64,000 nt of DNA from Paenibacillus mellifer (GTDB taxonomy: Bacteria > Bacillota > Bacilli > Paenibacillales > Paenibacillaceae). Position 1 is the first letter of the stretch. Each line of letters opens with the position of its first letter. A program made the position numbers and the translations under genes. Below the pieces are notes generated by a model. The model searched no databases and had not been told where the DNA came from. It was given only the letters and a program-made list of their open reading frames with translations. Positions 44,453 through 53,409 of this stretch are shown piece by piece. The stretch spans positions 124,001 to 188,000 of the forward strand of contig NZ_JALPRK010000001.1 of assembly GCF_023195895.1 (NCBI RefSeq), written 5' to 3'.

Positions 44453-45573
44453 CCACGGGCGGAGAATCCAGCGGGGAGAACGGAGTTCCCCCGCTCATGG
44501 GATATCGCAGCATTCAGCGAGCGGAGGAACATGCTTCTTCAATACATCGCAGCGGGCTTGCCTTCGATTGGCTTTACGCAGCCTACGGAGCTCTGTTTGT
44601 CCTGCTCGTGTTGGGCTATCCGCTGGCTTCCTGGGTATGGGCGGGGGAAGTGTTTACCCCGCCGATTTGGATCCCCATCGTTTTCGCGGCGGCGTTGCTC
44701 CTCGTAGCTGGTTCTTTCGCTATGACGTTGCGGGCCAGGTCCGCAAACGCCATCCGTGCGGCTTATGAGGTCGTAGATGCCGCGATCGCCGGCCGGCAGC
44801 GGCTTACCGGCTATGAAGAGACGGAGCTTTCGGCGCTCGAGAACAAGGTGATTCGTTATGTCGAGCTGGCCCGGGCGCGCGAAGGGCAAGTTGAAGCGGA
44901 TCGGGGACATCTTCAGACGCTTCTCTCCGATATTTCACACCAAACGAAAACGCCGCTATCCGGCATTATGCTATACGGGGAACTGCTGGAGGAAATCCCG
45001 GATTTGGGCGAAGAGGCCCGCCAGTATGCGGCTCAGATCAAGACGCAGGCCGCCAAGCTGGATTGGCTGATCGGGTCCTTGGTCAAAATGTCCCGGCTCG
45101 AGGCGGGGATGATCACTCTGCAATCCGTGGTATCGCCGCTGATTCCTACGATTACGCAAGCGGTCTCTCAAGTTTATGCTGCCGCGGAGCGTAAAGGCAT
45201 CCCAATTGCAATAGATTGTGACCCGGTGATCTCGGCACGGCATGATCCGAAATGGACGGCGGAAGCGTTGTTTAACTTACTGGAAAATGCGGTTAAATAC
45301 AGCATGGCTGGGAGCGATATGCATATCTCAGTGGTGGCGGGCGAAATGTTTGTCCGCATCGATGTCGCGGATCAGGGCATGGGGATTGCGGAGCAGGAAT
45401 GGAACGACATCTTCAAGCGCTTCTATCGCAGTAAGCAAGCGGCCACACAGGAAGGCGTCGGAATCGGTTTGTATCTAGCCCGAGAGATCCTTGTTGCTCA
45501 GGGCGGGTACATCAAGCTGTCGTCCAAGCTTGGCGAAGGTTCGGTATTCTCTTTATTTCTGCCCTGCATGTAA
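44449..45573 (+). CDS. Sensor histidine kinase paired with an ABC transporter
   Basis: 374-aa kinase. Two adjacent transmembrane helices (about 36-58 and 66-90) with almost no external loop point to an intramembrane-sensing kinase. A short linker leads to the phospho-His in LLSDISHQTKTPLSG, then the N-box LLENAVKYS, DQGMGI and GVGIGLYLAREIL. Start ATG 44449 overlaps the regulator stop. The DISHQTKTP motif is typical of VncS-like kinases. It probably detects a membrane-active compound through, or together with, the transporter downstream. Confidence 0.92.
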   Translation: MTTGGESSGENGVPPLMGYRSIQRAEEHASSIHRSGLAFDWLYAAYGALFVLLVLGYPLASWVWAGEVFTPPIWIPIVFAAALLLVAGSFAMTLRARSANAIRAAYEVVDAAIAGRQRLTGYEETELSALENKVIRYVELARAREGQVEADRGHLQTLLSDISHQTKTPLSGIMLYGELLEEIPDLGEEARQYAAQIKTQAAKLDWLIGSLVKMSRLEAGMITLQSVVSPLIPTITQAVSQVYAAAERKGIPIAIDCDPVISARHDPKWTAEALFNLLENAVKYSMAGSDMHISVVAGEMFVRIDVADQGMGIAEQEWNDIFKRFYRSKQAATQEGVGIGLYLAREILVAQGGYIKLSSKLGEGSVFSLFLPCM

Positions 45574-45589
45574 GGAAAGGTGATTGAAT

Positions 45590-45688
45590 ATGTCGAACCT
45601 GTTATTTTTCGGACATCTGCACGAAAGATTGGTTTGCTACAGTAAGTCCTGTACGAATGAGGTACAGGATTTTTTCATTGGGAGGTAG
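45590..45688 (+). CDS. Possible 32-aa leader peptide containing a terminator hairpin
   Basis: ATG 45590 follows GGAAAGGTGAT and opens 32 codons ending TAG at 45686-45688, just before the ATPase start at 45694. The reading frame spans a perfect terminator hairpin (45647-45675) and covers the ATPase ribosome site. Peptide: MSNLLFFGHLHERLVCYS and 14 more residues. The geometry suits translation-controlled attenuation of the ABC genes; it is not proven to be translated. Confidence 0.4.
   Translation: MSNLLFFGHLHERLVCYSKSCTNEVQDFFIGR
45647..45675 (+). terminator. Terminator/attenuator between kinase and ABC genes
   Basis: TCCTGTAC and GTACAGGA form a perfect 8-bp stem with a 7-nt loop, followed directly by six T (45670-45675). 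It lies inside the short leader ORF and upstream of the ABC transporter. Confidence 0.85.
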
Positions 45689-45693
45689 ACGGT

Positions 45694-46407
45694 ATGCCGA
45701 TCCTGCAAGTTGAAGAGTTGAAGAAAATTTATGGTCAAGGGACTAACGCGGTCAAGGCGCTGAATGGAATCTCGCTAAGTGTGGATAAAGGCGAGTTCGT
45801 TGCGATCGTTGGCACAAGCGGCAGTGGGAAGAGCACGCTGCTCCACCTGCTGGGCGGATTGGATCGTCCCACCGAAGGCAAGGTGCACGTGGACGGAAAC
45901 GATATTTATGCCATGAACGACGAGAAGATGACGATTTTCCGGCGACGGTCGGTTGGCTTTGTGTTTCAAAGCTACAATCTGATACCCATCTTGAATGTAT
46001 ATGAAAATATTGTGTTGCCCATCGAGCTGGACGGTGCTCGGGTAGATCGGGAGCATGTGGATCAGGTGATCGGCGCGCTTGGGTTGTCCGATAAGGTGCA
46101 CCATTTGCCAGCCAATCTGTCCGGCGGACAGCAGCAACGGGTGGCAATTGCCAGGGCGCTGGCCACCAAACCTTCCATCGTATTAGCGGACGAGCCGACC
46201 GGGAACCTGGACAGTAAAACGAGCCAGGAAGTGATGGTCCTGTTGAAGCAAATGAGCGAGCGATTCCGCCAGACGATCGTGATGATCACGCATAATGAAG
46301 AGATCGCGCTCACTGCGGATCGAATCGTGCGGATCGAGGACGGTCGGATCGCCAGCCATTCCAGCCGCGCCGGAAGAGGGGCGGGAACGTCGAATGAGCA
46401 CGAGTAG
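45694..46407 (+). CDS. ABC transporter ATP-binding protein, MacB/LolD/Vex2-like
   Basis: 237-aa ATPase. Walker A GTSGSGKST, Q-loop VFQSYNLIPILNVYENI, signature LSGGQQQRVAIARA, Walker B SIVLADEPTGNLDS and H-loop ITHNEE are all intact. ATG 45694 follows GGGAGG. It overlaps the permease gene by 14 bp. Preceded by a two-component pair, it forms a sense-and-respond module like VncRS-Vex or BceRS-AB, usually involved in peptide-antibiotic detoxification or cell-envelope stress (function inferred). Confidence 0.94.
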   Translation: MPILQVEELKKIYGQGTNAVKALNGISLSVDKGEFVAIVGTSGSGKSTLLHLLGGLDRPTEGKVHVDGNDIYAMNDEKMTIFRRRSVGFVFQSYNLIPILNVYENIVLPIELDGARVDREHVDQVIGALGLSDKVHHLPANLSGGQQQRVAIARALATKPSIVLADEPTGNLDSKTSQEVMVLLKQMSERFRQTIVMITHNEEIALTADRIVRIEDGRIASHSSRAGRGAGTSNEHE

Positions 46408-48928
46408 ACGAACAGGGATCACAACCATCGTCAACCGAAGCCTGAGGGCGAATCTGCCGCGTAACGCGATGATCGTCAGTGCGATCATTCTTACGACGCT
46501 GCTGCTCACCTCGGTATTCACGATGGCGTTCAGCATCAATGAATCGATGCAGTTGACCAAGATGAAGACCGCCGGCGGCGACTATCACGGCAGCTTCAAA
46601 TACTTGACACCCGAGGAGGCGGAGAAACTCCGTGATCACTCGTCGATCAAGGAGTACGGCCAATCTGTGTTGGTTGGCCGAGCGACCAGCGACGTATTCC
46701 GCGGCACGACGCTGGAAATTGATCACATCGACGAGAATGAGGCGAGACATAGTTTTATTCGATTTCTAGAGGGCGGTTTGCCAACGGAAGAGAATGGGAT
46801 CGCTACGAGTACCTGGGTGCTGGATTTGCTTGGAGTGCCCCATGAAGTGGGGGCCAAGGTGCGTCTGGAACTCGATATTGACGGGCAAGCGGTTACGAAA
46901 GAATTTGTGGTGTCGGGGGTTTTTCCGGCGGACCGGAATTTATCGATGGCGGGGATGGCGTTCGTCTCGGAGGCTTTCGTCCAACAGCATCTATCCCAGA
47001 TCGATCCGAAGCAGACCCGGAAAACGGGCAGTTACGTCAATACGATTCGGCTGGACGTAATGTTCGATCATTCCTTCGGTATTGAGAAGAAGCTGCAAAA
47101 GGTGCTGTCAGATACCGGAGTGGATGCCCCGTACGGGGTAAACTGGGCATATAGCAGCGTTGGCCTGGAGGAAGATCCGGCCAATGTAATTCCGTTTCTT
47201 GTGCTCATTTTGATCATCATGATCAGCGGGTATCTGTTAATTTACAATATTTTTCATATCTCCGTGGTACGGGATATCAAGTTCTATGGTCTCTTAAAGA
47301 CCATCGGAACGACGCCGCGTCAACTGAAGCGCGTCGTTTCCAAGCAAGCGAATCATCTCTATCTGGCGGGCCTTCCCATTGGTTTGGCGTTGGGGTACGG
47401 AATCGGTGTAGGTCTGATGCCGCTGATGAGCGGATTCTCCAGCCAAGTGGCGGAGGAGACGGTGGGCTCCGGCAACCCTTTGATTTTTATCGGGGCGGCG
47501 CTTTTTGCTTATCTGACGGTACGGATCGCTGCGAGTAAACCGGGTCGTACCGCGTCGCGCATTTCCCCGATCGAAGCGGTGAAATTCTCCGGTATCAGAG
47601 GGAACGTGAACCGGAGTCTGGTTCGGAAGATGAAACGTTCGTCGCACGGGGCCAAGCTCTCTCGTATGGCCTTCGCGAATCTGTTCCGATCCAAAAAGAA
47701 GCTGCTGCTCATGCTGGCCTCTTTGTCATTAAGCATCATTTTGTTCAGTGTAATCTATACGGTTATCTCTTCGTTTAGCGTTAATAAGTATTTGAACAGC
47801 TTTATTACGGGGGATTTCGTAATTAAGGAAGACGTCAGCGGCCGGGGAGGTGTTCCTGCTCCGGATGACGCCGCGTTAACGGAGGAGTTCTCTCGGAAGT
47901 TAAAACAAATTGCCGGAGTTACCAGCATGGACAAAGTATACTACCGCATGGCTTCGCTTCCGTTGAACGAGAAGATTCGGCGGATCATTGAACCTCTATC
48001 CACAACGGAGAGTCCGGATGAGTCTTCGATAGCCTGGATCAAAGCGAAGAAGTCTGTCGATCTGCAGTTCCATGGTCTGGATCCGGGGTGGTACGAGGTG
48101 ATCGATCCGAAGGAAATCGTCGCCGGAACGTTTAATCGAGACAAATTCGACACCGGCGATTACGTGCTTGTGACCGAAGCTTTGCTGGGGTCCGATCAAT
48201 ATGCTCGTTATTATCAGCCGGGCGATTCCATCCAGTTCGACGGAATGAACAAAAGCTACAAGGTGATGGCGGTATTAGATTCGGATGCGATGAGTGCGGC
48301 GGGAACTCAATTCTATACCGTCGGGGGCTTTAAGGTGTTTTGGCCGGCGGACGAGTTCGTAAAGTCGGTGAAGGACCCGATTCTATTGTCTGTGACCCTT
48401 CATGTCGATCCGACGAACCTGGGTGAAGTGGAGTCGGCGGTGAAGTCCTTCACAGCATCCCATCCCAGCTTAGTCGTCAAATCCCGGGAGGATTATAAGG
48501 AGGAGATGCAAGGTTTCATTCGTATTTTCCAAACGATCGGGTATAGCTTGAGCTTGGTGATTGGCTTGATTGGGCTCCTCAATTACATCAATACGGTGAT
48601 GACGGGCATGTGGTCAAGACGGGGCGAATTTGCCATTTTGGAGAGCATTGGCATGACCCGGAGGCAATTAAGAGCGATGCTTGTGCTGGAAGGACTCTAC
48701 AGCGTATTCCTGACTAGCTTGATCGCAGGTACGGCAGGTATGGGATTGACGTATCTGGTTGCCAAGGGGATCGCGGACGGTATGGCGTTTACGGATTTTC
48801 GAATGAGTCCTTTGCCGTTCGCAAGCCTGATCACACTGCTAGTCTTGATGGCTTTCATCGTGACCTTGGTTTCTTACCGCAGGATGTCGCGAGCAACGAT
48901 TGTGGCGAGATTACGTGAAGCCGAATAG
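46394..48928 (+). CDS. FtsX/MacB-type ABC transporter permease
   Basis: 844-aa permease. Start ATG 46394 (MSTSRRTGITTIVNRS) lies inside the ATPase 3' end; a longer frame from 46295 overlaps the ATPase fully. Topology: TM1 near 25-47, a large extracytoplasmic domain, three helices (about 265-400), then a second block of one helix, a large domain and three helices. This is a duplicated FtsX layout of some 8 helices in one chain, so one polypeptide may supply both halves. Ends at a hairpin shared with the convergent MFS gene. Confidence 0.9.
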   Translation: MSTSRRTGITTIVNRSLRANLPRNAMIVSAIILTTLLLTSVFTMAFSINESMQLTKMKTAGGDYHGSFKYLTPEEAEKLRDHSSIKEYGQSVLVGRATSDVFRGTTLEIDHIDENEARHSFIRFLEGGLPTEENGIATSTWVLDLLGVPHEVGAKVRLELDIDGQAVTKEFVVSGVFPADRNLSMAGMAFVSEAFVQQHLSQIDPKQTRKTGSYVNTIRLDVMFDHSFGIEKKLQKVLSDTGVDAPYGVNWAYSSVGLEEDPANVIPFLVLILIIMISGYLLIYNIFHISVVRDIKFYGLLKTIGTTPRQLKRVVSKQANHLYLAGLPIGLALGYGIGVGLMPLMSGFSSQVAEETVGSGNPLIFIGAALFAYLTVRIAASKPGRTASRISPIEAVKFSGIRGNVNRSLVRKMKRSSHGAKLSRMAFANLFRSKKKLLLMLASLSLSIILFSVIYTVISSFSVNKYLNSFITGDFVIKEDVSGRGGVPAPDDAALTEEFSRKLKQIAGVTSMDKVYYRMASLPLNEKIRRIIEPLSTTESPDESSIAWIKAKKSVDLQFHGLDPGWYEVIDPKEIVAGTFNRDKFDTGDYVLVTEALLGSDQYARYYQPGDSIQFDGMNKSYKVMAVLDSDAMSAAGTQFYTVGGFKVFWPADEFVKSVKDPILLSVTLHVDPTNLGEVESAVKSFTASHPSLVVKSREDYKEEMQGFIRIFQTIGYSLSLVIGLIGLLNYINTVMTGMWSRRGEFAILESIGMTRRQLRAMLVLEGLYSVFLTSLIAGTAGMGLTYLVAKGIADGMAFTDFRMSPLPFASLITLLVLMAFIVTLVSYRRMSRATIVARLREAE

Positions 48929-48951
48929 GTCCCCGGATCACCGGGAACAGC

Positions 48952-49007
48952 AAGACCCCTGGGGTGGCGTCGGACGCCATACGTTCCGAACGTGCTCCAG
49001 GGGTTTC
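48952..49007. terminator. Hairpin between convergent ABC permease and MFS genes
   Basis: AGACCCCTGG and CCAGGGGTTT form the base of a long stem with an inner GGCGTC/GACGCC hairpin. T/A flanks are short, so it is a moderate bidirectional terminator. Confidence 0.6.
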
Positions 49008-49023
49008 ACTATGCTCAACCGGG

Positions 49024-50445
49024 TTACAGTTCAACAGAGGTGCCTTGCTGCGGGTTTCCTTGTACAGTAATGCTTCGCAAATAAACAAACGACGAACCGA
49101 GAGCGAGCAACGCCATCACCATCAGACCCCAGAAAATATTAGAATAGGCGGCGGATAGCGAGAGACCGTGTTGCCATTCCATCGCGCTGGAGGCCATAGC
49201 GACGCTAAAGGCCCCGCTGAAGAACTGCAGCAGCTGGAAGAGCCCCATCCCCGAACCAACCTGGGATGCCGGCAGAATACGGGAGATTTCGTTCGATACG
49301 CTGCTTGAGAGCATTGTAAATCCTAAGCTAATCAGCATATAGATGAATAGGATAGCTAGCCAGGATTGCCCGCTGAACAAGGCGAACAGGACCATGGAGC
49401 TCAGCACGAGCAGCGGAACATACCGCAAGATCGCGCCGTTGCCGTGACGGTCAATGACGGAGCCAACTTTGCGAGAAGCCACCATCGCCAGGATCGAACC
49501 TGGGAAGATGATCAGCCCGGCATGACTGGCGGTTAATCCGAAGCGATGCACCAGGATTTGCGGCAGTAAGAACAAGGTGGCAAAGCTGCACAAATACGAA
49601 GCGATGCCAACGATCGATAAGGCAAGGTACGACCCGTTGCGAAACAACGCAGGCGAGACGAACGGATCGGAGGCGGTGCGAATACGCCAGACGAACAGGG
49701 CCAATGCGGCTGCGCCAACCGTCAGCGCCGTCCAGGAGTGTTCGGTCAGAAACAGCAGCAGGCCGGTCGTACCGACGGCTACGAATATCGCGCCGAGGGT
49801 GTCGAATGCCCCGCGAACCGGTTGTTCTCTCGGGATGTGTCGTAGAAAAAGCGGAACCAGCAACAAGGTTAACGCCGTGATAACAAACAGGTATCTCCAG
49901 CCGAAGTATTCGACGATCGCGCCGCCGGCGACGGGGCCAAGGCCAAGTCCCAGCGACACGGCCGACATGATCAAAGCCATCGCTTTGCCGCGTCGCTCGA
50001 TGGGGACGTAACGGGATAAGGTAACCAGGGATAAGGAGACAACGGCTCCCGCTCCAGAGGCTTGAACGACGCGGACTGCGAGAAGAATCCAGAAATTCGG
50101 GCTAAATAATCCGGTTACGGCGGCGATCCCCAGCGTCGTTAGGCCAATCGCCAACAAGCGCCGGATCGGCAGGAAATCAGAAAGCCGACTGAACGTGATG
50201 GATGAAATGGCAAACATGATCGAATAGCCGGTGACGATCAACGAGGTGACGGCGGCCGACAAGTGAAAGGCTTCCGTGACATCCGGCAGCGCCAAGTTAA
50301 ACATCGCCGTGTTCATGATAACCAGTACGACGGCAATAGAGAGCAACGCGGTTAACAACCCCTCTCTAATCTGGGGAGACGAAGTGTCCGGCGCTACGGG
50401 ATGGACGGCTTCGGTGGAGACGGTACGGGTACGCATGGTTTTCAT
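49024..50445 (-). CDS. MFS efflux transporter, DHA2-type
   Basis: 473-aa exporter with about 14 predicted helices. Motif A-like sequence GYSIMFAISSITFSRLSDFLPIRRLL follows TM2; motif C-like GLGLGPVAGGAIVEYFGWRY marks a drug/H+ antiporter. The start is uncertain: ATG 50445 (MKTMRTRT) or GTG 50454, both after AAAGAGTGGGTGA. It is divergent from an ArsR-type repressor, with a palindrome between them, so it is probably a repressor-controlled drug or metabolite efflux pump. Confidence 0.9.
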   Translation of the reverse strand: MKTMRTRTVSTEAVHPVAPDTSSPQIREGLLTALLSIAVVLVIMNTAMFNLALPDVTEAFHLSAAVTSLIVTGYSIMFAISSITFSRLSDFLPIRRLLAIGLTTLGIAAVTGLFSPNFWILLAVRVVQASGAGAVVSLSLVTLSRYVPIERRGKAMALIMSAVSLGLGLGPVAGGAIVEYFGWRYLFVITALTLLLVPLFLRHIPREQPVRGAFDTLGAIFVAVGTTGLLLFLTEHSWTALTVGAAALALFVWRIRTASDPFVSPALFRNGSYLALSIVGIASYLCSFATLFLLPQILVHRFGLTASHAGLIIFPGSILAMVASRKVGSVIDRHGNGAILRYVPLLVLSSMVLFALFSGQSWLAILFIYMLISLGFTMLSSSVSNEISRILPASQVGSGMGLFQLLQFFSGAFSVAMASSAMEWQHGLSLSAAYSNIFWGLMVMALLALGSSFVYLRSITVQGNPQQGTSVEL

Positions 50446-50470
50446 TTCACCCACTCTTTCTTTGTTTTAA

Positions 50471-50490
50471 TGTTCGAATATTATCGAACA
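50471..50490. promoter_or_regulatory. Palindromic operator between MFS and ArsR genes
   Basis: TGTTCGA-ATATTA-TCGAACA is a perfect 7-bp inverted repeat with a 6-bp centre. It lies 25 bp upstream of the MFS start and 85 bp upstream of the repressor. Spacing and symmetry fit a winged-helix dimer such as ArsR. Confidence 0.65.
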
Positions 50491-50575
50491 ATTGAAATAT
50501 AACATGCGTTGGCTTATGATGCAATTAGGGAATCCTAAATTCACCACGAATTTTTATTATAAAGGAGTTATCCTG

Positions 50576-50914
50576 ATGAAAGTTCTATATCACCCTGACC
50601 GGGATGACATTCAGTTGTCCTCTGTGCTGTACGCTTTGAGTGATCCCATTCGGCTCAGTGTTGTGGCTGAAATGCGCCGCAGCGGCGAACGGCCCTGCAA
50701 TTATTTCGAGGTTCCAATCGCCAAATCGACGTTGTCCCACCATGTCCGAGCGCTGCGGGAAGCCGGTGTTGTGTTTACCCGCATCCAAGGCACGCAGCGG
50801 TTTATGTCAGTGCGGGAGGAAGATTTGGAATATCGTTTTCCGGGTTTGCTTGATTCGATTCTTCAGGCTTACGAGAAATCCGATCCAAAGGATAAAAGCA
50901 CCATATCTGAGTAA
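50576..50914 (+). CDS. ArsR-family transcriptional repressor
   Basis: 112-aa winged helix-turn-helix protein. The core reads LYALSDPIRLSVVAEM, the recognition helix region KSTLSHHVRALREAGVV and the wing TRIQGTQRFMSVREED. No CXC metal motif is present, so the effector is probably not a thiophilic metal. ATG 50576 follows AAAGGAG (50561-50567); the upstream open frame from 50492 has no ribosome site. It is divergent from the MFS exporter and likely represses it. Confidence 0.9.
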   Translation: MKVLYHPDRDDIQLSSVLYALSDPIRLSVVAEMRRSGERPCNYFEVPIAKSTLSHHVRALREAGVVFTRIQGTQRFMSVREEDLEYRFPGLLDSILQAYEKSDPKDKSTISE

Positions 50915-51128
50915 CGAAGAACCAAGATCCACCCAGGCCCGGAGCCCTGCTCCGGGCCTTATTGCCGGTTCGTTAGGAGCAGGCGAAGCAGTGGCAGCCA
51001 TGTCGGAATTCCGGCTGCCGTTCGACCTATTCACATCCGTCCTGAATTATGGTTTTCTGAGTAGTGGCAGCGTATTTGCGTGTGCTGTACATAACGCATC
51101 ATGTGTCAAGACTTGGGAGGCTGTAGTG

Positions 51129-52457
51129 ATGATTAGAAAGATTTGGAAGCGTATCTTCAAACGGAGATGGCGCCAAGCAGCAGCGTTTTGCTTGCTAACT
51201 GTATTCTTCAGCGTAACCGGAGGTTACGGGCTGGCGAATGTATTTATCGGTCCATCCGTGGCCGGGGCAGCGGCGACGTCCGGAGATTCCGCTGTATTTA
51301 AAGATATTCGGGGACATTGGGCGCAGAAGGAAATCGAGTCCATGGTTGCACAGGGAGTTCTGAACGGGTTCCCGGACGGGACTTTCCGGCCTAACGAAGC
51401 GGTGCAGGTGGATCAATTCATCAAGATGCTGATCTTATCCTACAGTGAGCAGCACCCGAACCTGGAACGCACTTGGCGTGCGTCTTTCCTCGAATCCCTT
51501 AGCGAAGAGAATCGAACGATCCTGAAGCAGGATTATCGTTACTACGACTTCAAACCGGCGATGACGGGTTATTGGGCCAAGCCGTATATCGATGTGGCAA
51601 GTGATTTGAATTTTTTGAACAAAAGTCGATACAATGATTTCCAAGTCGGAATGTCCCGGGAAAATGTGGCGGAAGTGCTATATTACACGCTGCAGGAGAC
51701 TGAATTTCTGGAGGATGAACAGTTCGGCCGGACGGTGGCCGCGTCCTATGGGGATTTGACCAGCGCGAGCGACCGACAGCAGAAGTTTATCGCGGAATCG
51801 TTGATCAAGGGGATTATGCAGGGATACCCGGACGGGAATTTTGGTGTCGGACGTACCGTATCGCGGGCCGAGGCACTGGTCCTGCTTAACCGTTTGACAG
51901 ACAAAACGAAACGAATCCCGATTCAACCCGAGGAAGGGAAGCTGCAACGTCTTGTCCCGACCGCCGGCGGGGGGCAAAGAATTGTCGCTTTTCCTGATAA
52001 ACGGATGTGGGATGCGTATGATATCTTACGGAAGGCCGGTCAGTTGCGCGGCACAAACTACGATTTGTTTGATACAACGCTGCGCCTGTTCAAGGACGAG
52101 AAGGAGAAGGCGGCGGTACAGCAGGCGACAGCAGCAGGAGGAGGCAGTGCATCCAGCGGGACAGCGGCGGAGGAAGCGGCGATCTGGCTCGATCCGACGT
52201 ACAATACTTACGGTATCACTGTCCGGCTTCGGGAGGGAACATTAGCTCGAAACACGGAATCGATCGAGTTGTTTGCCAACCAACTGTTCACCTACGATGC
52301 TATCGCATTTCGCCGCTGGTTTGACGCGATTTGCGCTGAAGTGGAAGCGGGCCGCCCGCTGGCCGACAAGCAGGCAACGGTCGGGGACTTCTCGGTGAGC
52401 GTGCTGGTTGATAACTACGCCAAGACGGTCGTGTTCTCGATTGCGGCCAAATCATAG
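51129..52457 (+). CDS. Secreted S-layer-homology (SLH) domain protein
   Basis: 442-aa exported protein. GGGAGG (51115-51120) sets the start at ATG 51129 (or GTG 51126); the frame is open from 50640 across the ArsR gene. A signal peptide follows KRIFKRRWRQ, with cleavage near GPSVAGAAA. Three SLH-like segments follow: VFKDIRGHWAQKEIESMV, GYWAKPYIDVASDL (degenerate) and ESLIKGIMQGYPDGNF. They should bind pyruvylated secondary wall polymer. A GGGSASSG linker leads to an unrecognised C-terminal domain of about 90 residues. Confidence 0.85.
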   Translation: MIRKIWKRIFKRRWRQAAAFCLLTVFFSVTGGYGLANVFIGPSVAGAAATSGDSAVFKDIRGHWAQKEIESMVAQGVLNGFPDGTFRPNEAVQVDQFIKMLILSYSEQHPNLERTWRASFLESLSEENRTILKQDYRYYDFKPAMTGYWAKPYIDVASDLNFLNKSRYNDFQVGMSRENVAEVLYYTLQETEFLEDEQFGRTVAASYGDLTSASDRQQKFIAESLIKGIMQGYPDGNFGVGRTVSRAEALVLLNRLTDKTKRIPIQPEEGKLQRLVPTAGGGQRIVAFPDKRMWDAYDILRKAGQLRGTNYDLFDTTLRLFKDEKEKAAVQQATAAGGGSASSGTAAEEAAIWLDPTYNTYGITVRLREGTLARNTESIELFANQLFTYDAIAFRRWFDAICAEVEAGRPLADKQATVGDFSVSVLVDNYAKTVVFSIAAKS

Positions 52458-52485
52458 TAAACGGTCGTTGGCGTTTACTATCCCA

Positions 52486-52526
52486 AAGGGCCTGGCTAAG
52501 GGGAGTTTCTCCTAAGCCGGGCCTTT
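52486..52526 (+). terminator. Rho-independent terminator after the SLH gene
   Basis: AAGGGCCTGGCTAAGG pairs with CCTAAGCCGGGCCTT, followed by five T. A smaller GTAAACG/CGTTTAC hairpin precedes it (52458-52480). Confidence 0.88.
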
Positions 52527-52623
52527 TTGCGGTTCGCTTTTCCAATAGTCGGAAGGTAGAATGGAAGTAATGTCCGATGAGGGTCCATGCGGGGAACACC
52601 CAGTTCAAGGAGGTAACGTCATT

Positions 52624-53388
52624 ATGCTTCATATCGATCTATCGGGGAAAATCGCGCTCATTACCGGGGCGACCGGCCAATTGGGCCGGGTCATGACAAG
52701 GACGTTGTCGGCTTGCGGAGCGAAGGTGGCCATTCACTACGTCCATAATGAGGCCAAGGCGCAGGAATTACAGCGGGAGATAACCGTGGCCGGCGGAACG
52801 GCCATCACCGTGCGGGGCGACATTACGAAGGAGGCGGATATTCGAGCGATGCAAGTCAAGGTGGCGGCGGAGCTTGGTGATCCGGATATCGTGGTAGCCA
52901 ATGCGGTCGTGCAATATAACTGGACCTCTGTCCTTGAACAACCGGCGGATGATTATGTTAGCCAATTCGAATCTTGCGTGCTGCAGAGCGTGTTTCTAGC
53001 CAAGGCGTTTATTCCGGCGATGATTGGCAAAGGATCGGGGCGGTTCATCGGAATCAATACGGAGTGCGCCATGCAGAACTTCCCGAACCAATCGGCCTAT
53101 ACGGCGGGAAAAAGAGGCATGGACGGCGTTTACCGCGTCTTAGCCAAAGAGGTAGGAGAGCACGGGATCACCGTGAATCAGGTGGCCCCAGGCTGGACGA
53201 TCAGCGAACGCGATCGCGAGCTGGCGGAACGAAATGATGCCGCCTATATCGCCGAAGTTCCGTTGAAGCGTCGAGGCGAAGATCAGGATATCGCCAATGC
53301 GGTTGCATTTCTGGTCTCCGAGTTGGCCGGGTTTATCACGGGCATCTATCTCCCGGTCAGCGGTGGCAATGTGATGCCGGCCATTTAG
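52624..53388 (+). CDS. Short-chain dehydrogenase/reductase
   Basis: 254-aa SDR oxidoreductase, close in size and motifs to 3-oxoacyl-ACP reductase-like enzymes. Cofactor loop TGATGQLG; active-site Tyr159-x3-Lys163 in SAYTAGKRG. The position of the catalytic Ser (13 residues before Tyr) is Thr. CAAGGAGGTAAC sets ATG 52624; an in-frame ATG at 52561 has no ribosome site. It lies 21 bp before the nucleotidyltransferase and probably shares its transcript. Substrate unknown. Confidence 0.88.
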   Translation: MLHIDLSGKIALITGATGQLGRVMTRTLSACGAKVAIHYVHNEAKAQELQREITVAGGTAITVRGDITKEADIRAMQVKVAAELGDPDIVVANAVVQYNWTSVLEQPADDYVSQFESCVLQSVFLAKAFIPAMIGKGSGRFIGINTECAMQNFPNQSAYTAGKRGMDGVYRVLAKEVGEHGITVNQVAPGWTISERDRELAERNDAAYIAEVPLKRRGEDQDIANAVAFLVSELAGFITGIYLPVSGGNVMPAI

Positions 53389-53409
53389 GCGAGGAAGGAG
53401 GCGGCGGCA

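Noticed and set aside
50640..51128. Long N-terminal extension of the SLH protein
   Set aside because: It overlaps the ArsR gene in another frame; the signal peptide begins at 51129 after GGGAGG.
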